DNA from: Athripsodes cinereus
Lineage: Eukaryota > Arthropoda > Insecta > Trichoptera > Leptoceridae
NCBI GenBank assembly: GCA_947579605.1
Contig: OX388316.1
Location: 13,643,290 to 13,707,289 of the forward strand
Length of the DNA: 64,000 nucleotides
Reading direction: 5' to 3'
Position numbers and translations under genes: made by a program
The notes under the pieces: model-generated
Databases searched by the model: none
Told to the model about the DNA's origin: nothing
What the model saw: only the letters and a program-made list of their open reading frames with translations
In this document: positions 22,609 through 34,221 of the stretch, piece after piece
How positions within the stretch are numbered: position 1 is the stretch's first letter
How the letters are laid out: every line of letters begins with the position of its first letter

Positions 22609-24050
22609 TTAATTGTACATACGGCAATAAGCCTTATAAATGTTAGCATAAATGAAAAAAGTAATAACAATGACACACAACAAATCAAATGGGAAAAATA
22701 ATTCATAGCGTCGACAAATCAAATACATAGCAATTTATTGTTATTTTTTTTTGTTTTTGTAGTAAAAATGTTTAAAATTATTAATTAGAAATCAAATGTT
22801 ATTCGATTTTAAAAATTCTAATTTTAAAAATGATAAAAAATTCGTCCATTAAGTACATTAAAATAATACTTTTGAATAATGATACGTTTAAGCTCCCTTT
22901 GAATAGCTTTGCACTTCCGCCCAGAGTTCGCAAATCGTACATATGGAATTTTGTTCGGTAAACAATGGTGTAGATATGCAGAAGGCACACAATGGAATAG
23001 GATTATATTCCGAGAAATGTATAAAATCAACGCAAATAATCCATAGATGAAGATACCGCACCCAAATATATATTTTTTTAAGTAGGTAGGTACCTATGTT
23101 AAAACTTTTGTAGGTGTTCTTAACATTTTCATTTGCTCACTCCACACCTGTACATATATATACTCACTAAACTAAGCTAAACAGGGAACATGTTATGACA
23201 GTGACCGAATATCCGGCTATTTGATTTAGAATCTCCGGTATCTGGCCAATCCACAATCTATTTCATCACTAATATATGTAGGTAGGTACCTATACCTAAT
23301 AATAATTAGTATAACCGAGGGATTTTCTCACCAAACCATCGAGAAGTCATTTGTCTTACGTCTTCCTTCACGGATAATCCGATTAATTCCATTTCATCTC
23401 CGTTTTCTTAGTATTATTATTATTATTCTCTTTAATATTATATTATCATTATTATTATTATTATTGTTGGACTTTTTAATTCTTTATTATTTACTATTAC
23501 TAGCTTTAAACCTGCCCAGATCACTCGTAAACGAGTTGACGGCCATAAGAAATCAAATAGAAAAGTTCCAAACCTATCAAAAATCATCAAACTCAACAAA
23601 AGAATATCAAAAAACCTTACAAAAACGTAGCACAAGTAAACACACCATTTTAATAGCTACATAAAGAAGGCGATTTTTTTTTTTCAAGAAATAGCAATAA
23701 TTCGAATTTTTAAAGCTATGTAGATGAAAAATATTAACAAAAAGATGAAATCTACCTATCTAAATCTAGTTTTGGTTTTTAGCATTTTGAATATTTTCAT
23801 ATACTCCGATGTGTGTGACACTAAGACTGAAATTTAAACATAAATAATTTAAAAATAAACATTTAACTCACCACGAGTTTCTTCCCCATTTTGATAATAT
23901 ACCTACAGTTCAATAAAATGAAAATTGTTTATGAATTTTGTCAAAATTACTCCAAAACGTGCATAAAAGATAAGATTTTGTAAAGACTGTTGTTTTCGCT
24001 TTCTTATGCCTAATTAAGATATGCTATGAAAAGTTACATGGTTTCATTCA
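22609..24050. other. AT-rich DNA with a possible hAT end
   Basis: No gene. Near 23271 the sequence TTTCATCACTA, preceded by CCGGTATCTGGCC words, looks like the right end of a hAT element. No matching left end or duplication was found, so it is not annotated as an element. Confidence 0.4.
23411..23466. repeat. Imperfect (TTA)n microsatellite
   Basis: Two blocks of TTA/ATT repeats are separated by about 20 bp. It may be the tail of a decayed LINE, but no coding remnant lies next to it. Confidence 0.8.
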
Positions 24051-24054
24051 TTCA

Positions 24055-24298
24055 TACCATCCCGGCATTTCTCACAAGTGGGAAAACCAGCGAATTAAAT
24101 AAATTTAATAATTATGAAAGTCTTCCTTTCCGTGCCAATAAAAGTTACGATATTCAGAATGAGTGGCATCTTCATGATACTGAAGATATTAGATAAATAT
24201 CTTAACCATGATGTTTTACGAATAGGTACCTGATTTTTACAGGGCACTCGAAAACTAAAAGAAAATATTGAAAGACCCAATCATTGTCGAGGAATTCA
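24055..24298 (-). repeat. Dispersed repeat A, full-length inverted copy
   Basis: Starts with CCCGGCATTTCTCACAAGTG (the family end read inverted). It continues through TTCCGTGCCAATAAAA, ATATTCAGAATGAGTGGCAT, CTGAAGATATTAG and GGGCACTCGAAAACT to a CAATCATTGTCGAGGAAT terminus. Order and spacing match the plus-strand copies. Confidence 0.7.
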
Positions 24299-24299
24299 T

Positions 24300-27200
24300 G
24301 GGACATACATACTTTCAAACATACTAAAATATTTCTGCGGGAATTATACCCACTTTAAACGGAAGTTTTTATAATGAATCTTTAATGTCTCAATAAAGTG
24401 CTGAGTTGAAATTTTATTGTTTGTTAATTTTTTAATTCACGCGTGAAATCTCTCATTTTTTTCATTTGATTCAAATGTAATTTTAGAAGTGATTATCTCA
24501 AAAGTTGATGGGTGGTTTTTCTTTTTGTTATTATTTTAATTTGTAATTAATGTTCCGTTAGAAAACATAAGGGATAAAAATTTAACAAGTTTTGCATAGG
24601 TAGGTACTAGTTATATCATCGTTTTATTTTTCATCTCTGACAACCTCAGTTACATTTTTCACATGTTCTTAGAAATTAGACATATTTTTTTTTTCATACA
24701 ACAATTTTGCCTACCATGATTTTAATAGTATTGATAAACGATTGACCTCTATACGCCATGGAAGGTATACGGGTAATACACTCAGTATGAACAGATTTCT
24801 TTACCACTAGAATGTATTTTTTTGAGTGTAGGATGTCTTTTAATGAAAATGATTTCGCAAGACATTCAAAAGTCAAAACTTCTAGGCTTATCATTATTCA
24901 ATAAACTGTTCGATTATGATAAACCTTCACAGAAATGATGTACCTTGGGTTTGGAGGAAAAAGCCAGAAAACCAGACAGACTCTAGAAAATCTGGTTGTT
25001 TATCATAAAAAAAATACTTGAGAGCAGCGAAACATTATCCAGCACAGGTGTATAATAGAGGTTCTTGAAGGATGAAGACCAGGATGGTGGCTGACCCCAA
25101 ATGATAGGTCCGCGAGGTCTAAAAAAATAATATTTTATAAGAGAATTTCGAATATTAATTATACTGACTAGAACGCATTAAGCAGACCCTCAAAGCCATT
25201 TAAGCAACACAAAGTAGAATTTAAATACTTAAATAAACAGCCTGGAGATTAAACAAAGACATGTTATTAGTGAAACACACAAACAATAAAAAACAATGTA
25301 TGGATCCATATTATCAAATGTCAATGTTAAAGATAATTACAATATCCGTTCATAAGAATGATTTATGTGACAACGATTTATACTTCTTTACATATCTAGA
25401 TCGTGGATCCCAATACAATCAACGATACATAATAATACGTAATAATAGCATTTCCTTAAATGGTAGTCTAACCTAGTTCATATTCGAAACTAAAAAATAA
25501 TACTCATCTAATGTGAGCTTTAAGTGAATTACCCAATTTTATGTAATCAATTAAATTTAATTTCATATATTTATCTATATATTCCATCAAGGAATCTTCA
25601 TCAAAATATATGTAATGTATTTAGGAAAGTTCAAATATTCTTAAGGTTGCGATTTTATTTTGATTTATGAATTAAATTAACAAAGCCAAAAATTCTGCTT
25701 CTGCGAATGGGCATTCAGTGTGTCGCAGAATCCGTCAACTTGAAACGATTCTCTGTGTGGACCTTTGTAGAAATAAACCAATAAAAAATTCAGGAGCAAA
25801 CTTTGAAGCAACATTGATGTCCCAATAGTGCTTCTCGTATTTTAATAGCGTCCAAAAAACATTTGCCATCATCATCAAAATATTTATTTTTCGTCAATCA
25901 TAAAGTTTTGATTCAAGTATCTTTTGAGTTATTCTAGAACATTTCAGATAATAAAATAAATTATTATCGTAGAAATGATGGAATACCAAAGATTGTCTTC
26001 CAGGTCGTGGTAAGAAAAAACTCTCTCTTTCCAGCTATCTTCGATCGTTCTCAAATAGTTGCATGATTTTAAATATTTCAATACAATTTCTTACATACAA
26101 CATATCCACCTTTATAATAAATGATTAATAAAAATAAGTAAATGTCAAATAAAACGATAAATATTGATTCGCACCTTCATCATTAGCATATTAGAGTCAA
26201 TGTCATTTAAACTGTACCGTATTAGCATTGCGTTATATCACTTCCTGGTGCAAAATATTCACATCCTTGGCGATAAATATATTGTGATTTAAATATCACT
26301 TTATATAAATAACGGTGATTAGAACATAAGAAGGTTTCGACAACATTTTTAATTTAAAATATGACGTAAGTTAGTCTAGAATGGTTCCTCTCGTGTGGAC
26401 AATTACGGATATTATGGAAGTTCCCAGACTTCTGAGCTGTCCGGGCGGTAGGTGAGTCTATACTTCAATTTAGGTGAAATGTATTTATTGTACGATAATA
26501 TATGTAATTAGTCTCTTTTATTTTCTAACGTTTATGTTCTGGGCTAATAGAGTGTTTTTTTAACAACGAATATGTTCTTTAAAATCGATATTAAAAAATA
26601 AAGATATGGATGTTTATAAGATATTATATATAATTTTTATCGAAAAAATCGTTTAACTATTATCATATTAGGTACTTTTGTTTCAAGAGAAGTTTAGGAG
26701 GTAATCTAAAACATATCTTAGTGAATATTGATTCTCTTTATTGCATCTTATCGATAATATTTTTTTTTATTGAGATATATAATTTGCCAAATAAATATTT
26801 AGATAATCTGTCTTTGGTATACTTATTAAGTTAAAGTTATTTAATTACATCAAGATAATTTTATGTTTATTCGGTAAGCGGTTTAAACTAAATAGTTTTT
26901 AAACAAATAATTGATTAATCATACAATAATGTTATAACGAAATCAACTTCGGTATATAATTATATTGTATGGGTTAAGATCTAATAAAACAAACTTGTAT
27001 AAGAATCAAAATTCCTCGCATAGTATTAAAGTTTTGTGGTTTGAAACCACTGAATGAATATTCTATGTACGTACCAAACTAAGAATAACATTGCCCATAC
27101 CGAAATAATACAATATTGACGATATTGTATACCTATATTATTAATAATACATGAAAATTCTTTCATATTGATGGCTTAGAATGCAACATACGTAAAACTG

Positions 27201-28580
27201 TAAAAATTAATTTGAACAAATTCAAAACTAAAGCTAATTTTATACATGCAGTAGACAAAACGAACGCAAAAATACGTCAGTCGACAAATAAAAATACGGC
27301 TATAAGAATAGGTTGTATACTTCTTCGTTACTTATTTGACGATGGTAAATATTATATATTCGAATACCTGCTTTTTATAAGACACTCGAAAACTTACAGA
27401 ATATAGTGAGAATATTTTTATTCTCCACGGAGATAAGAAAATATCTAATAACTCATTCACAGATAGAAAATAATTGGTTTTGGAGTAGGTATACTGAACG
27501 TCAAGTAGGATTTCATAATACTAATTAGGCTGTGAACCAATTGAATTTGTGCATGATTTGCAGAAGATGGTCCTGGCTGGATTATATTTTGAAAACATCC
27601 AAGAATAATTGTTCACAAAGAGTGTTCCTTTCTCTTCACACGTTTTCTGATAATCTGAAAGAGCCCTTTTCAAAATAATCTATTCTTATGACATCGATTT
27701 ATAAACGTCTCTTAATTGAGGAGGCTATTAAGTATTTTTTGATCCCGTGCTCTATGGAATGGATAAAAAGAAAACCGATATGATAAAAAATGTATGAATT
27801 AAATAAAACTAGACCAGATATCGAAAACTGAATTTTCACTTGTTCAGAAGTGTGTATAATATGATTCATATGTTAAATATGATCAAAAAATCTTGAGCAT
27901 GTTTTGCAATAACTCATAGAAGAATATGACCGTTTTTCTAAACTTTAGTTTGTTATTTTGCCCGCTAAGCCTTCGATATTAAATTATTCATCGTTGGTGG
28001 TGCCTACTAAACGAACCAGTTATGGTTTATCTAAATTGTTTTAACAAATACATTATGTATATTTTATTATTATACTGTAATAGACTGAAGAATTCGCTTT
28101 GTTTTTATAAGAAGCAACAACTGAGTAAGTACGTTGGTATATTAACCAAGCTCCTACGCTAAGATTTCCGGCGGATCCTTTAAATCAAACACTTTTCACA
28201 ATGTACAAATATATCAACGGCTGGTATCTGATAATTTAACATTAATATTCACGAACACGATTCATCGTAGACCAAACTGGTATCTTACATTTATAAGTGT
28301 GCATCGAAATACTTATATAATGTGTACAATATTACTTTTTTTATCTTTGTACTGTATCAACTGTGTGGACAATATTTTTTTTTTATACTTTTTCCACATT
28401 TGGCGTAGCCAGTAGACTATCTGCATAAAATACACATACACGTTGTCCTCTACGTACCAGATAAAAAAACATTTAGAAGTTGTTTAAATGTCTCATATTA
28501 TTTGATGTTATACCTGCCTTTTATAAAAAAAATTACAAAAAATTGTTGGATTGATTGTTAGTTCATATTATTAGATTGAA
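24300..28580. other. Long AT-rich stretch without genes
   Basis: I find no supported gene in these 4.3 kb. The segment at about 26385-26465 (GTGTGGACAATTACGGAT, GAGCTGTCCGGGCGGTAGG) is a fragment of repeat F on the plus strand. The frames 25261-25476 and 27212-27406 have random-looking composition. Confidence 0.45.
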
Positions 28581-28587
28581 AGCACCT

Positions 28588-28825
28588 CGTGAAGTCTCCG
28601 GTAATGAATAGGTCCTACTCTCCCACTCTTTTTTGTAAGTTTTCAAGTGTCCTTTAAAAGTCAGGTGTAGTACGTAAAATCTCACATACAAGACAATTAA
28701 CATCTACAATTCAACGATGAGAGATGCCACCCATCCGGAATGTATTAATTTTATTAGCACGGAGAGGTCACTTGTTTGTTACTTCCTGATAGTCTCCTGG
28801 CTACCTCACTTATGGGATGGGGTAT
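28588..28825 (+). repeat. Dispersed repeat A, near full-length copy
   Basis: Starts AAGTCTCCGGTAATGAATAG. It then has CCCACTC, GTAAGTTTTCAAGTGTCCTT, ACAATTCAACGATGAG, GATGCCACCCATCCGGAATG and GCACGGAGAGGTCAC, and ends with CTACCTCACTTATGGGAT. A TTTA microsatellite and a CATACGGCTTACGCC segment follow at 28830-28930 and may be a separate retro-derived tail. Confidence 0.75.
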
Positions 28826-29843
28826 GTATTCATTTATTTATTTATTCAACCAACATACGGCTTACGCCATTTACATGTAGTAATCGTATGGCATAGTAGA
28901 GTAACAAAACTTTTAAAAATCCTACCTTTTTTTCCCTGTAACTCCAAAAACATATGAAACAATCACATTCAAACATAAAAATGTAATACTAGTATTAATC
29001 ATTTAAAAATACATAGGTATTTTGTGACGTTGCGTGAAAAAGCAAAGAAGCAGGCTGATTTCCATGGTGTGAAACGAACCTCAAACACATATTTATTACG
29101 AAAGTAGATACCTACGTATTATGCTAAATAATTTATGATCCTAATATAATATTTTTACTGCTGAAAAATGGTGGTATATAGTATGTGTTATTATACACAT
29201 ATAAATTTCCAAAATCTTGAATACCTACGCTTCAGCATACATTGAGTAACACACCGTTTTTCGGTTCATTAAATACACATACTTACATACTATGAATAAC
29301 ATAAAATTTATGTAAGTACCTACTTTAGTTCGCTTGCTCGTATTTTTCATATTTTCATTGTATCCTATTATGAAATTCATATATGTATTTACATATTTAG
29401 ATGTAATAAATATACAAAATCCTTTAGCGAAACTTTTAGTTTTTGTTGATTTATTTGATTGTTTCATATTATGCTTCATTTTTAAGTGTATATTTTGGAG
29501 TCAATTTTATTATCTGTAATAATTACGATTATATACTTTTATGTAACATCTTTTGTTTTTGTTTTTATTTTCTTCTCTTCAATTTTAATATTTGAGTTAT
29601 TACTATTATTTGATCTTTCTTTTGAGCTACGTATGAATATTCAAATATTGTGGATAAATGCAGCAGCAGCAGCAAGCATATTGTGGGTAAACGGATAACT
29701 AAATGGCATATTATACTCTTATGCGTAGGTAACAAATTAGTGATATGGTTATGTATTTGTGTTGAACTGTTATTGGTTTTATTTTATTTTATTTATTGGT
29801 GTGATTTGTATTATGTATGATCTTAGGCTTTCACGGCCGGCGT

Positions 29844-30226
29844 CACTAGTAAGAATATTCAATTCCGGGCTGAGTGGCCGTGGTCTCTAGGGTAGTCTGT
29901 GACCCAACGTTTCACCCACAACTGTGGCAGGCATCTTCAGGGGGTAGGTGTACGCGAGTTGTCTATCACATTCGAAACACTTTCACTATTATAGCTGGCA
30001 ACTGCACATAGAGTTGTCTATCACATTCGAAACACTTTCACTATTATAGCTGGCAACTGCACATAGAGTTGCCAGCTATAATAGTGAAAGTGTTTCGAAT
30101 GTGATAGACAACTCGCGTACACCTACCCCCTGAAGATGTCCGCCACCATTGTGGGTGAAACGTTGGGTCACAGACTACCCTACAGACCACGGCCACTCAG
30201 CCCGGAAATGAATATTCTTACTAGTG
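29844..30226. mobile_element. Penelope-like inverted element with hammerhead-like motifs
   Basis: The outer ends, CACTAGTAAGAATATTCA and its complement, enclose two arms. The left arm holds two tandem 55-bp units (29956-30010, 30011-30065). The right arm (30068-30226) is the inverted copy of one unit plus the rest. Each arm carries the core CTGAAGA ... GAAACGT, flanked by CCC and GGG, as in the small type I hammerhead ribozymes of Penelope-like retroelements (right arm 30127-30167 plus strand; left arm 29903-29943 minus strand). The left arm starts after a CACGGCCGGCG segment that the right arm lacks. No reverse transcriptase or GIY-YIG endonuclease coding sequence is present. The class is inferred from this motif and from the tandem/inverted layout. 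Confidence 0.6.
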
Positions 30227-30315
30227 ATTTGTATTGTTTTTAACTGAATTGAATTAGTTTGTAATGTTTAACTACAATGTAGGTAATATTATTAAATTAT
30301 CATGTATTATAAAAG

Positions 30316-30558
30316 GCAGCACCCGGTAAAGAATTGGTCTCCCACTCTTCTGCGTAAGTTTTCGAGTGTCCTGTAAAAGGCAGGTGTTCAAAAAAAATAA
30401 GACATTTTACATCTTAAATTCAGCGTTGAGGTTTGCCACCCATCCTGAATGTCTTGATTTTATACTGGCACGAAGAGGACAGTTTGTATGTTTCTTACAT
30501 ACAGCTGATCTGCTGGCTACCCCACTTGTGGGATATGCCGTGATGGCATAGTATAGTA
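30316..30558 (+). repeat. Dispersed repeat A, best-preserved copy
   Basis: Runs from CACCCGGTAAAGAATTGG through TCTCCCACTCTT, GTTTTCGAGTGTCCTGTAAA, AGGCAGGTGTTC, ACATTTTACATCTTAAATTC, GCCACCCATCCTGAATGTCT, GCACGAAGAGGACAG and CTACCCCACTTGTGGGATAT to a GCCGTGATGGCATAG terminus. No A/B boxes, terminal inverted repeats or poly-A were recognised. The frame 30366-30551 reads through the repeat and is not conserved in the other copies. Confidence 0.8.
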
Positions 30559-30740
30559 TAAAAGGCCAATGCCGTTTATCGTCCAAAATATTTATAAATT
30601 ATAAAAAAAATGCTCGCGTTCGATCTGTTAATGGGTCAATATGATCAATACTGTAAAATATTTAATTTATATAAAACCTTTAAATATGCCGATGAAATAC
30701 AATAAAATAAAATAAATAAAAGTAAATTAAATAAGAAAAT

Positions 30741-31075
30741 GTAGAGTCGTCGGCAAGGAATAGGTCTCCTACTCTTTTTGTTAAGTTCCTAAGTGTCTTG
30801 TAAAAAACCGGGAGGTATTTTTTTTTATTTATTTATTCTATTTCATTCATAAATACACAGTATACATTGATATTACAATAACAAAATAATATTACACACA
30901 GTAAAAATGCTCCCTCCATAACACAATATTCAGTTTAATGATAAAGTGTGTTATTAATCTTAAATGTCTTAATATTAACTGTCACGGATAGGGTAGGCTG
31001 ACCTATATGTTTATTACATTCATTTTAGTATACTGACTACCCTGCTTATGGGAGATACAGTGATAATACTATCTT
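30741..31075 (+). repeat. Dispersed repeat A, split by a TTTA-ended insertion
   Basis: The 5' part (30741-30815: GTCGTCGGCAAGGAATAGG to CTTGTAAAAAACCGGGAGG) and the 3' part (about 30945-31075, ending CCCTGCTTATGGGAGATACA) are separated by about 130 bp. That insert begins with T-rich TTTATTTATTTATTC and looks like the inverted 3' end of a retro-derived repeat. Its exact limits are not clear. Confidence 0.6.
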
Positions 31076-31567
31076 TAGATAATTTTATTTTATCGAAAAT
31101 AAACTTTCGAAAATAATAATGTACATTTTATTTAGATGTATTTATCAATCGATCCATTTTATTTCGGTTTTCAGTACAATATTATTTTTGATAAGGTGTA
31201 TTGGGTTAATCATAATGAATACACGAGACTAATGCGAACATAAATATTCACAGTATGATTTAGTTTTGACATGTTATTTCTGTCACACAAGCAAAAAATA
31301 TGAATAGATTCTAACGACATTATATCAAAAACATGTGTTAACAACTGTAATATGTGATTTTCAATCACTGTGATTTTTTTCATCATTATTTTGTATTGTA
31401 TTGTACTACATATAATGAAAATTCATATAAATAAAAACTTCAGTCCCATATGTATGTGTGTCTGTTTATATCACTTAAATATACTTTTTAACGCATACTT
31501 TTTAAATACCTATAATCAAAATCATTTTTGAAATAGAACTAATTAAATTAAAATATTTTACATGAAA

Positions 31568-31843
31568 TCATGACCCACAGTCAAACACATAGGTATCAAG
31601 ATGTTGCCATTTAAATAATTTTAGCCTTTTCTCTTTCTCCGGTAGATTTCCTAATAGCGGAGGGTCATGAAATTTTGACAAGTGCCTATATTGCTCTTCG
31701 CCATCCTCATCTGTTACCCAAACTGTGCATTGTTCTGCAGACAGAGAAAACCACAATTGACATTTTTTTTTATGATTTCGTTGGAGTGACACAATACCAT
31801 GCTTTATTTTGAAAAAATCAGCGTTCCTTATCAGTTTAATCAT
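31568..31843 (-). CDS. Unrecognised 91-codon reading frame
   Basis: The frame starts with ATG at 31843, directly after an in-frame stop, and ends in a stop at 31568. Its product has a mixed composition with five cysteine or tryptophan-containing segments, for example CQLWFSLSAEQCTVWVTDED and LKLFKWQHLDTYVFDCGS. This is unlike the other frames here, which are dominated by codons of A and T. I recognise no domain, signal peptide or membrane segment. It could be a decayed exon, a transposon ORF fragment or chance. No splice sites or promoter could be assigned. Confidence 0.2.
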   Translation of the reverse strand: MIKLIRNADFFKIKHGIVSLQRNHKKKCQLWFSLSAEQCTVWVTDEDGEEQYRHLSKFHDPPLLGNLPEKEKRLKLFKWQHLDTYVFDCGS

Positions 31844-31849
31844 TTAATA

Positions 31850-32450
31850 TGTGATATTATTTCCCGATCAGAGCAGAGTTTAAAGCTAGTACATACCTAA
31901 AAATAAAATGTCTTAGCGTAAAATGTGATTGGTCACGCGCAAATGTTCTCACATCACGGGTCTTATTCCTCAATGATAAATCACTTTAAAGAATACCAAA
32001 GTCACTATATTCTATACTTCATGCTGCCACTTCACTTCACAAACACTTCACTAATACTTCACAACAACTACATAACATTATGTACAATGTTGCGCCGGCT
32101 GCAAATTGGCGTGAAGGAATGGGAATTGAAAAATTACTTCTTCCATATTACTGTCATTAGGTAGGTACCTACTTGATGCTACACTATTACAAATGTGCTA
32201 CTGAATAAATAAATAAATAAATACAACATACTTAGATTATTGTATACAACCGAATCTAAATAGTTAAGTTCTTTGAATGATTCGTGACAGAGTTAAATAT
32301 GACTTTTAAATCTCTTCATACAATTGTAGGTACATATTTTTTCGATGTGTTAATGCTAAGAAACGTATCATTTTTGTTCATTATTTATGAGAATTATTCA
32401 AGCATTTTAGCAATTTTTTTTTAAAATTGGACAGGTATTATAGAATAACA
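31850..32450. other. No gene seen
   Basis: AT-rich with CACTTCACAA/ACACTTCACTA short repeats at 32027-32062 and a short TAAA run near 32208. Nothing else recognised. Confidence 0.45.
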
Positions 32451-32451
32451 A

Positions 32452-32634
32452 CTCGTCAGTAGCCTGGAGGTAGAGTCTTGGCCTCCAGAACAAGGGGTCC
32501 GTGGTTCAATCCCAGGTGCCGGCAAACTCCCCTTTCACGGCACAAGCTTTTAACTTAGTGTGAAAGGTACATAAGGTTATAATTGGGTTTATAACAAAAC
32601 CCAGATATACATATATTTTTTTAAAAAAACTTTT
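32452..32634 (+). mobile_element. tRNA-derived SINE, copy 3
   Basis: Same layout as the copy at 0.83 kb: GTCAGTAGCCTGGAGGTAGA with an A-box-like segment, GGTTCAATCCC as B box, GTGCCGGCAAACTCCCCTTT, then the hairpin arms and a body ending in a T/A-rich run. The B box has A in place of G compared with the other copies. The anticodon-loop region reads CCAGAACAAGGGG. Confidence 0.85.
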
Positions 32635-32759
32635 CTACAAAAGCTTCACCATATTTCTTCAGGCATCTCTATTTTAGAGTTTAAGGAGCCAGAGCGATTC
32701 TCCTAATTTCATGGTAAAATAAAAACAGTAGAAAATTCATCGACGAGTAGTCAGAATAC

Positions 32760-32937
32760 GGAAATGTTTTGATTGAAAGGTAAATTGGGTTAGTTAGATG
32801 AAATAGCATCTCTGCGAATAACTCGCCCTCTGTATATTGATTTATGATTTGTTTTATATGTATTTTTGTTCAAATTTGCTTGTAATCAATGTACAGTAAA
32901 GAATAAATAAATAAAAATAAAATAAATAAATTGTGCA
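32760..32937 (+). mobile_element. Retroelement 3' end, family G (AAATAGCA...GCGAATAACTCGCC)
   Basis: GTTAGATGAAATAGCATCTC and TGCGAATAACTCGCCCTCTG form a hairpin-like motif. About 90 bp of T-rich sequence follow, then TGTACAGTAAAGAATAAA and an AAAT-rich tail. A copy at 46.4 kb has the same order. The GCGATAA-CGCC motif near a 3' end is like that of several insect LINE and SINE 3' ends. No coding sequence. Confidence 0.6.
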
Positions 32938-32939
32938 AA

Positions 32940-33570
32940 GGAACGGTGTATTGGGAAAGAAGATCGTACAGGCACTTGGAAACCTTACAGACAGAAGAAC
33001 AATCTTATTCTTGACCATATACCTATGTTATAATATATTACTCAAATACCAGCATGGAATTTTTCTATAAATAATTTATGGATTATAACAAAGTTGTAAA
33101 TTAATAGACGGTATAATACGTCGCATTAGTTGGATTGAAATAAATTTTAATTACGTATCTACTACATTCATTCGTACAAAAGTTTGATTTTACGCTTGAT
33201 GTTACATTTTATATGTATTATTACTATTATTTTCTATAGATTTATATCGTATAATCCTTTATTACTAATGAATTTTAAATACAATTCTGAACATTATTTG
33301 TCCCATTTTTACATAGAAGCACAACCATTATAATTATTTCATGAACACATTTTATTGAATTAAAAGTTATTTAATGTACCCCTCAAAGCTAGAGCTCTGC
33401 TCAATTTTGAGGGTAAAAAAAAAAACAGATAATATAAAGATTTGTATAATTGTGCTTATTGTATATTTGTATGTGTTTATTATGATCTCAATAAAATATT
33501 TTGAATTTGAATTTGTAAGCATACCAAATTGTGTATAAATAAAGTCAACACTTGATATAACTTCAGAACA
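32940..33570. other. AT-rich DNA, no gene seen
   Basis: No recognised gene or repeat. The minus-strand frame 33367-33684 overlaps a repeat A fragment and is not supported. Confidence 0.4.
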
Positions 33571-33572
33571 TT

Positions 33573-33660
33573 TGCTCCGTGGAGCTTCGGGCAAAGAATA
33601 AATATCCCACTCTTTTCTTAAATTTTTCGAGTGCTTTTTTAATGTCAGACACTTTTCCTG
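33573..33660 (+). repeat. Dispersed repeat A, 5' fragment
   Basis: Contains GGAGCTTCGGGCAAAGAATA, ATCCCACTCTTTTCTTAAAT and TTTTCGAGTGC, and then leaves the family before the middle part. Confidence 0.6.
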
Positions 33661-33823
33661 CTGCCTTGCCATCGCCTCGGCCAAAAGTTGTTATGGTTTC
33701 CGTGAAGGGACCCATTTTTGAGATAATAATACTGTAATAATAATTTGGTATTTTGAACCCGCGTTTTGAGCCTAGTCTTTTGATATCCTGTATATTATCT
33801 TGATAGATGATATTTTTTTCCCG

Positions 33824-34200
33824 GCATTAGACTGTTAAGTTTTTGTGTGATCATGACTGGTATATATACTGAGAAAAATACTAACGAAATTTCACAACGA
33901 ATCATTGGTACGTACTATCAGATTAGGACCAGAGATAGTACAAACGATTCATTAGTACGAATCTATAATATTAACTTTTCACAAACAAATTGTTGGTAAA
34001 TTTACCAAAGATTTGTTTGCGAAAAGTTAATATTATTGATTCGTACTAATAAATCGTTTGTACTATCTCTTGTCCTAATCTGATAGTACGTACCAATGAT
34101 TCGTTGTCAGTATTTTTCTCAGTGTATGAAAACTCAACTGTTTGTAGGTATAATGCTAAGAAGTGTGGATGCTAATTCTGCCGCTATGTTAAAAAATAAA
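33824..34200 (+). repeat. Dispersed repeat D, interrupted by a palindromic MITE
   Basis: TTTCCCGGCATTAGACTG and TAAGTTTTTGTGTGATCATG precede the MITE at 33867-34124. AATGCTAAGAAGTGTGGATG and AATTCTGCCGC follow it, up to a short A tail. The uninterrupted inverted copy lies at 63.14-63.31 kb, so the gap and the TA duplication at the MITE ends can be read directly. D ends in an A run, which suggests retrotransposition. It has no coding sequence. Confidence 0.75.
33867..34124. mobile_element. Palindromic MITE, copy 2
   Basis: The near-complete palindrome has the family ends (TACTGAGAAAAAT at the left, where CACTG has become TACTG, and TTTTTCTCAGTG at the right). The inner core ATAATATTAACTTTTCGCAA is mirrored about the centre near 33998. 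TA flanks both sides. Here the right arm is about 10 bp shorter near the end, opposite to copies 1 and 3, as expected if the element lies in the other orientation. Confidence 0.85.
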
Positions 34201-34221
34201 TATTAATAATTTGTAAAATGT

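Noticed and set aside
23200..23280. Right end of a hAT element (TTTCATCACTA)
   Set aside because: No matching left end or duplicated flank was found upstream.
29957..30065. CRISPR-like or satellite array from the 55-bp direct units
   Set aside because: Only two units without variable spacers, and an inverted third. This is the structure of the surrounding Penelope-like element.
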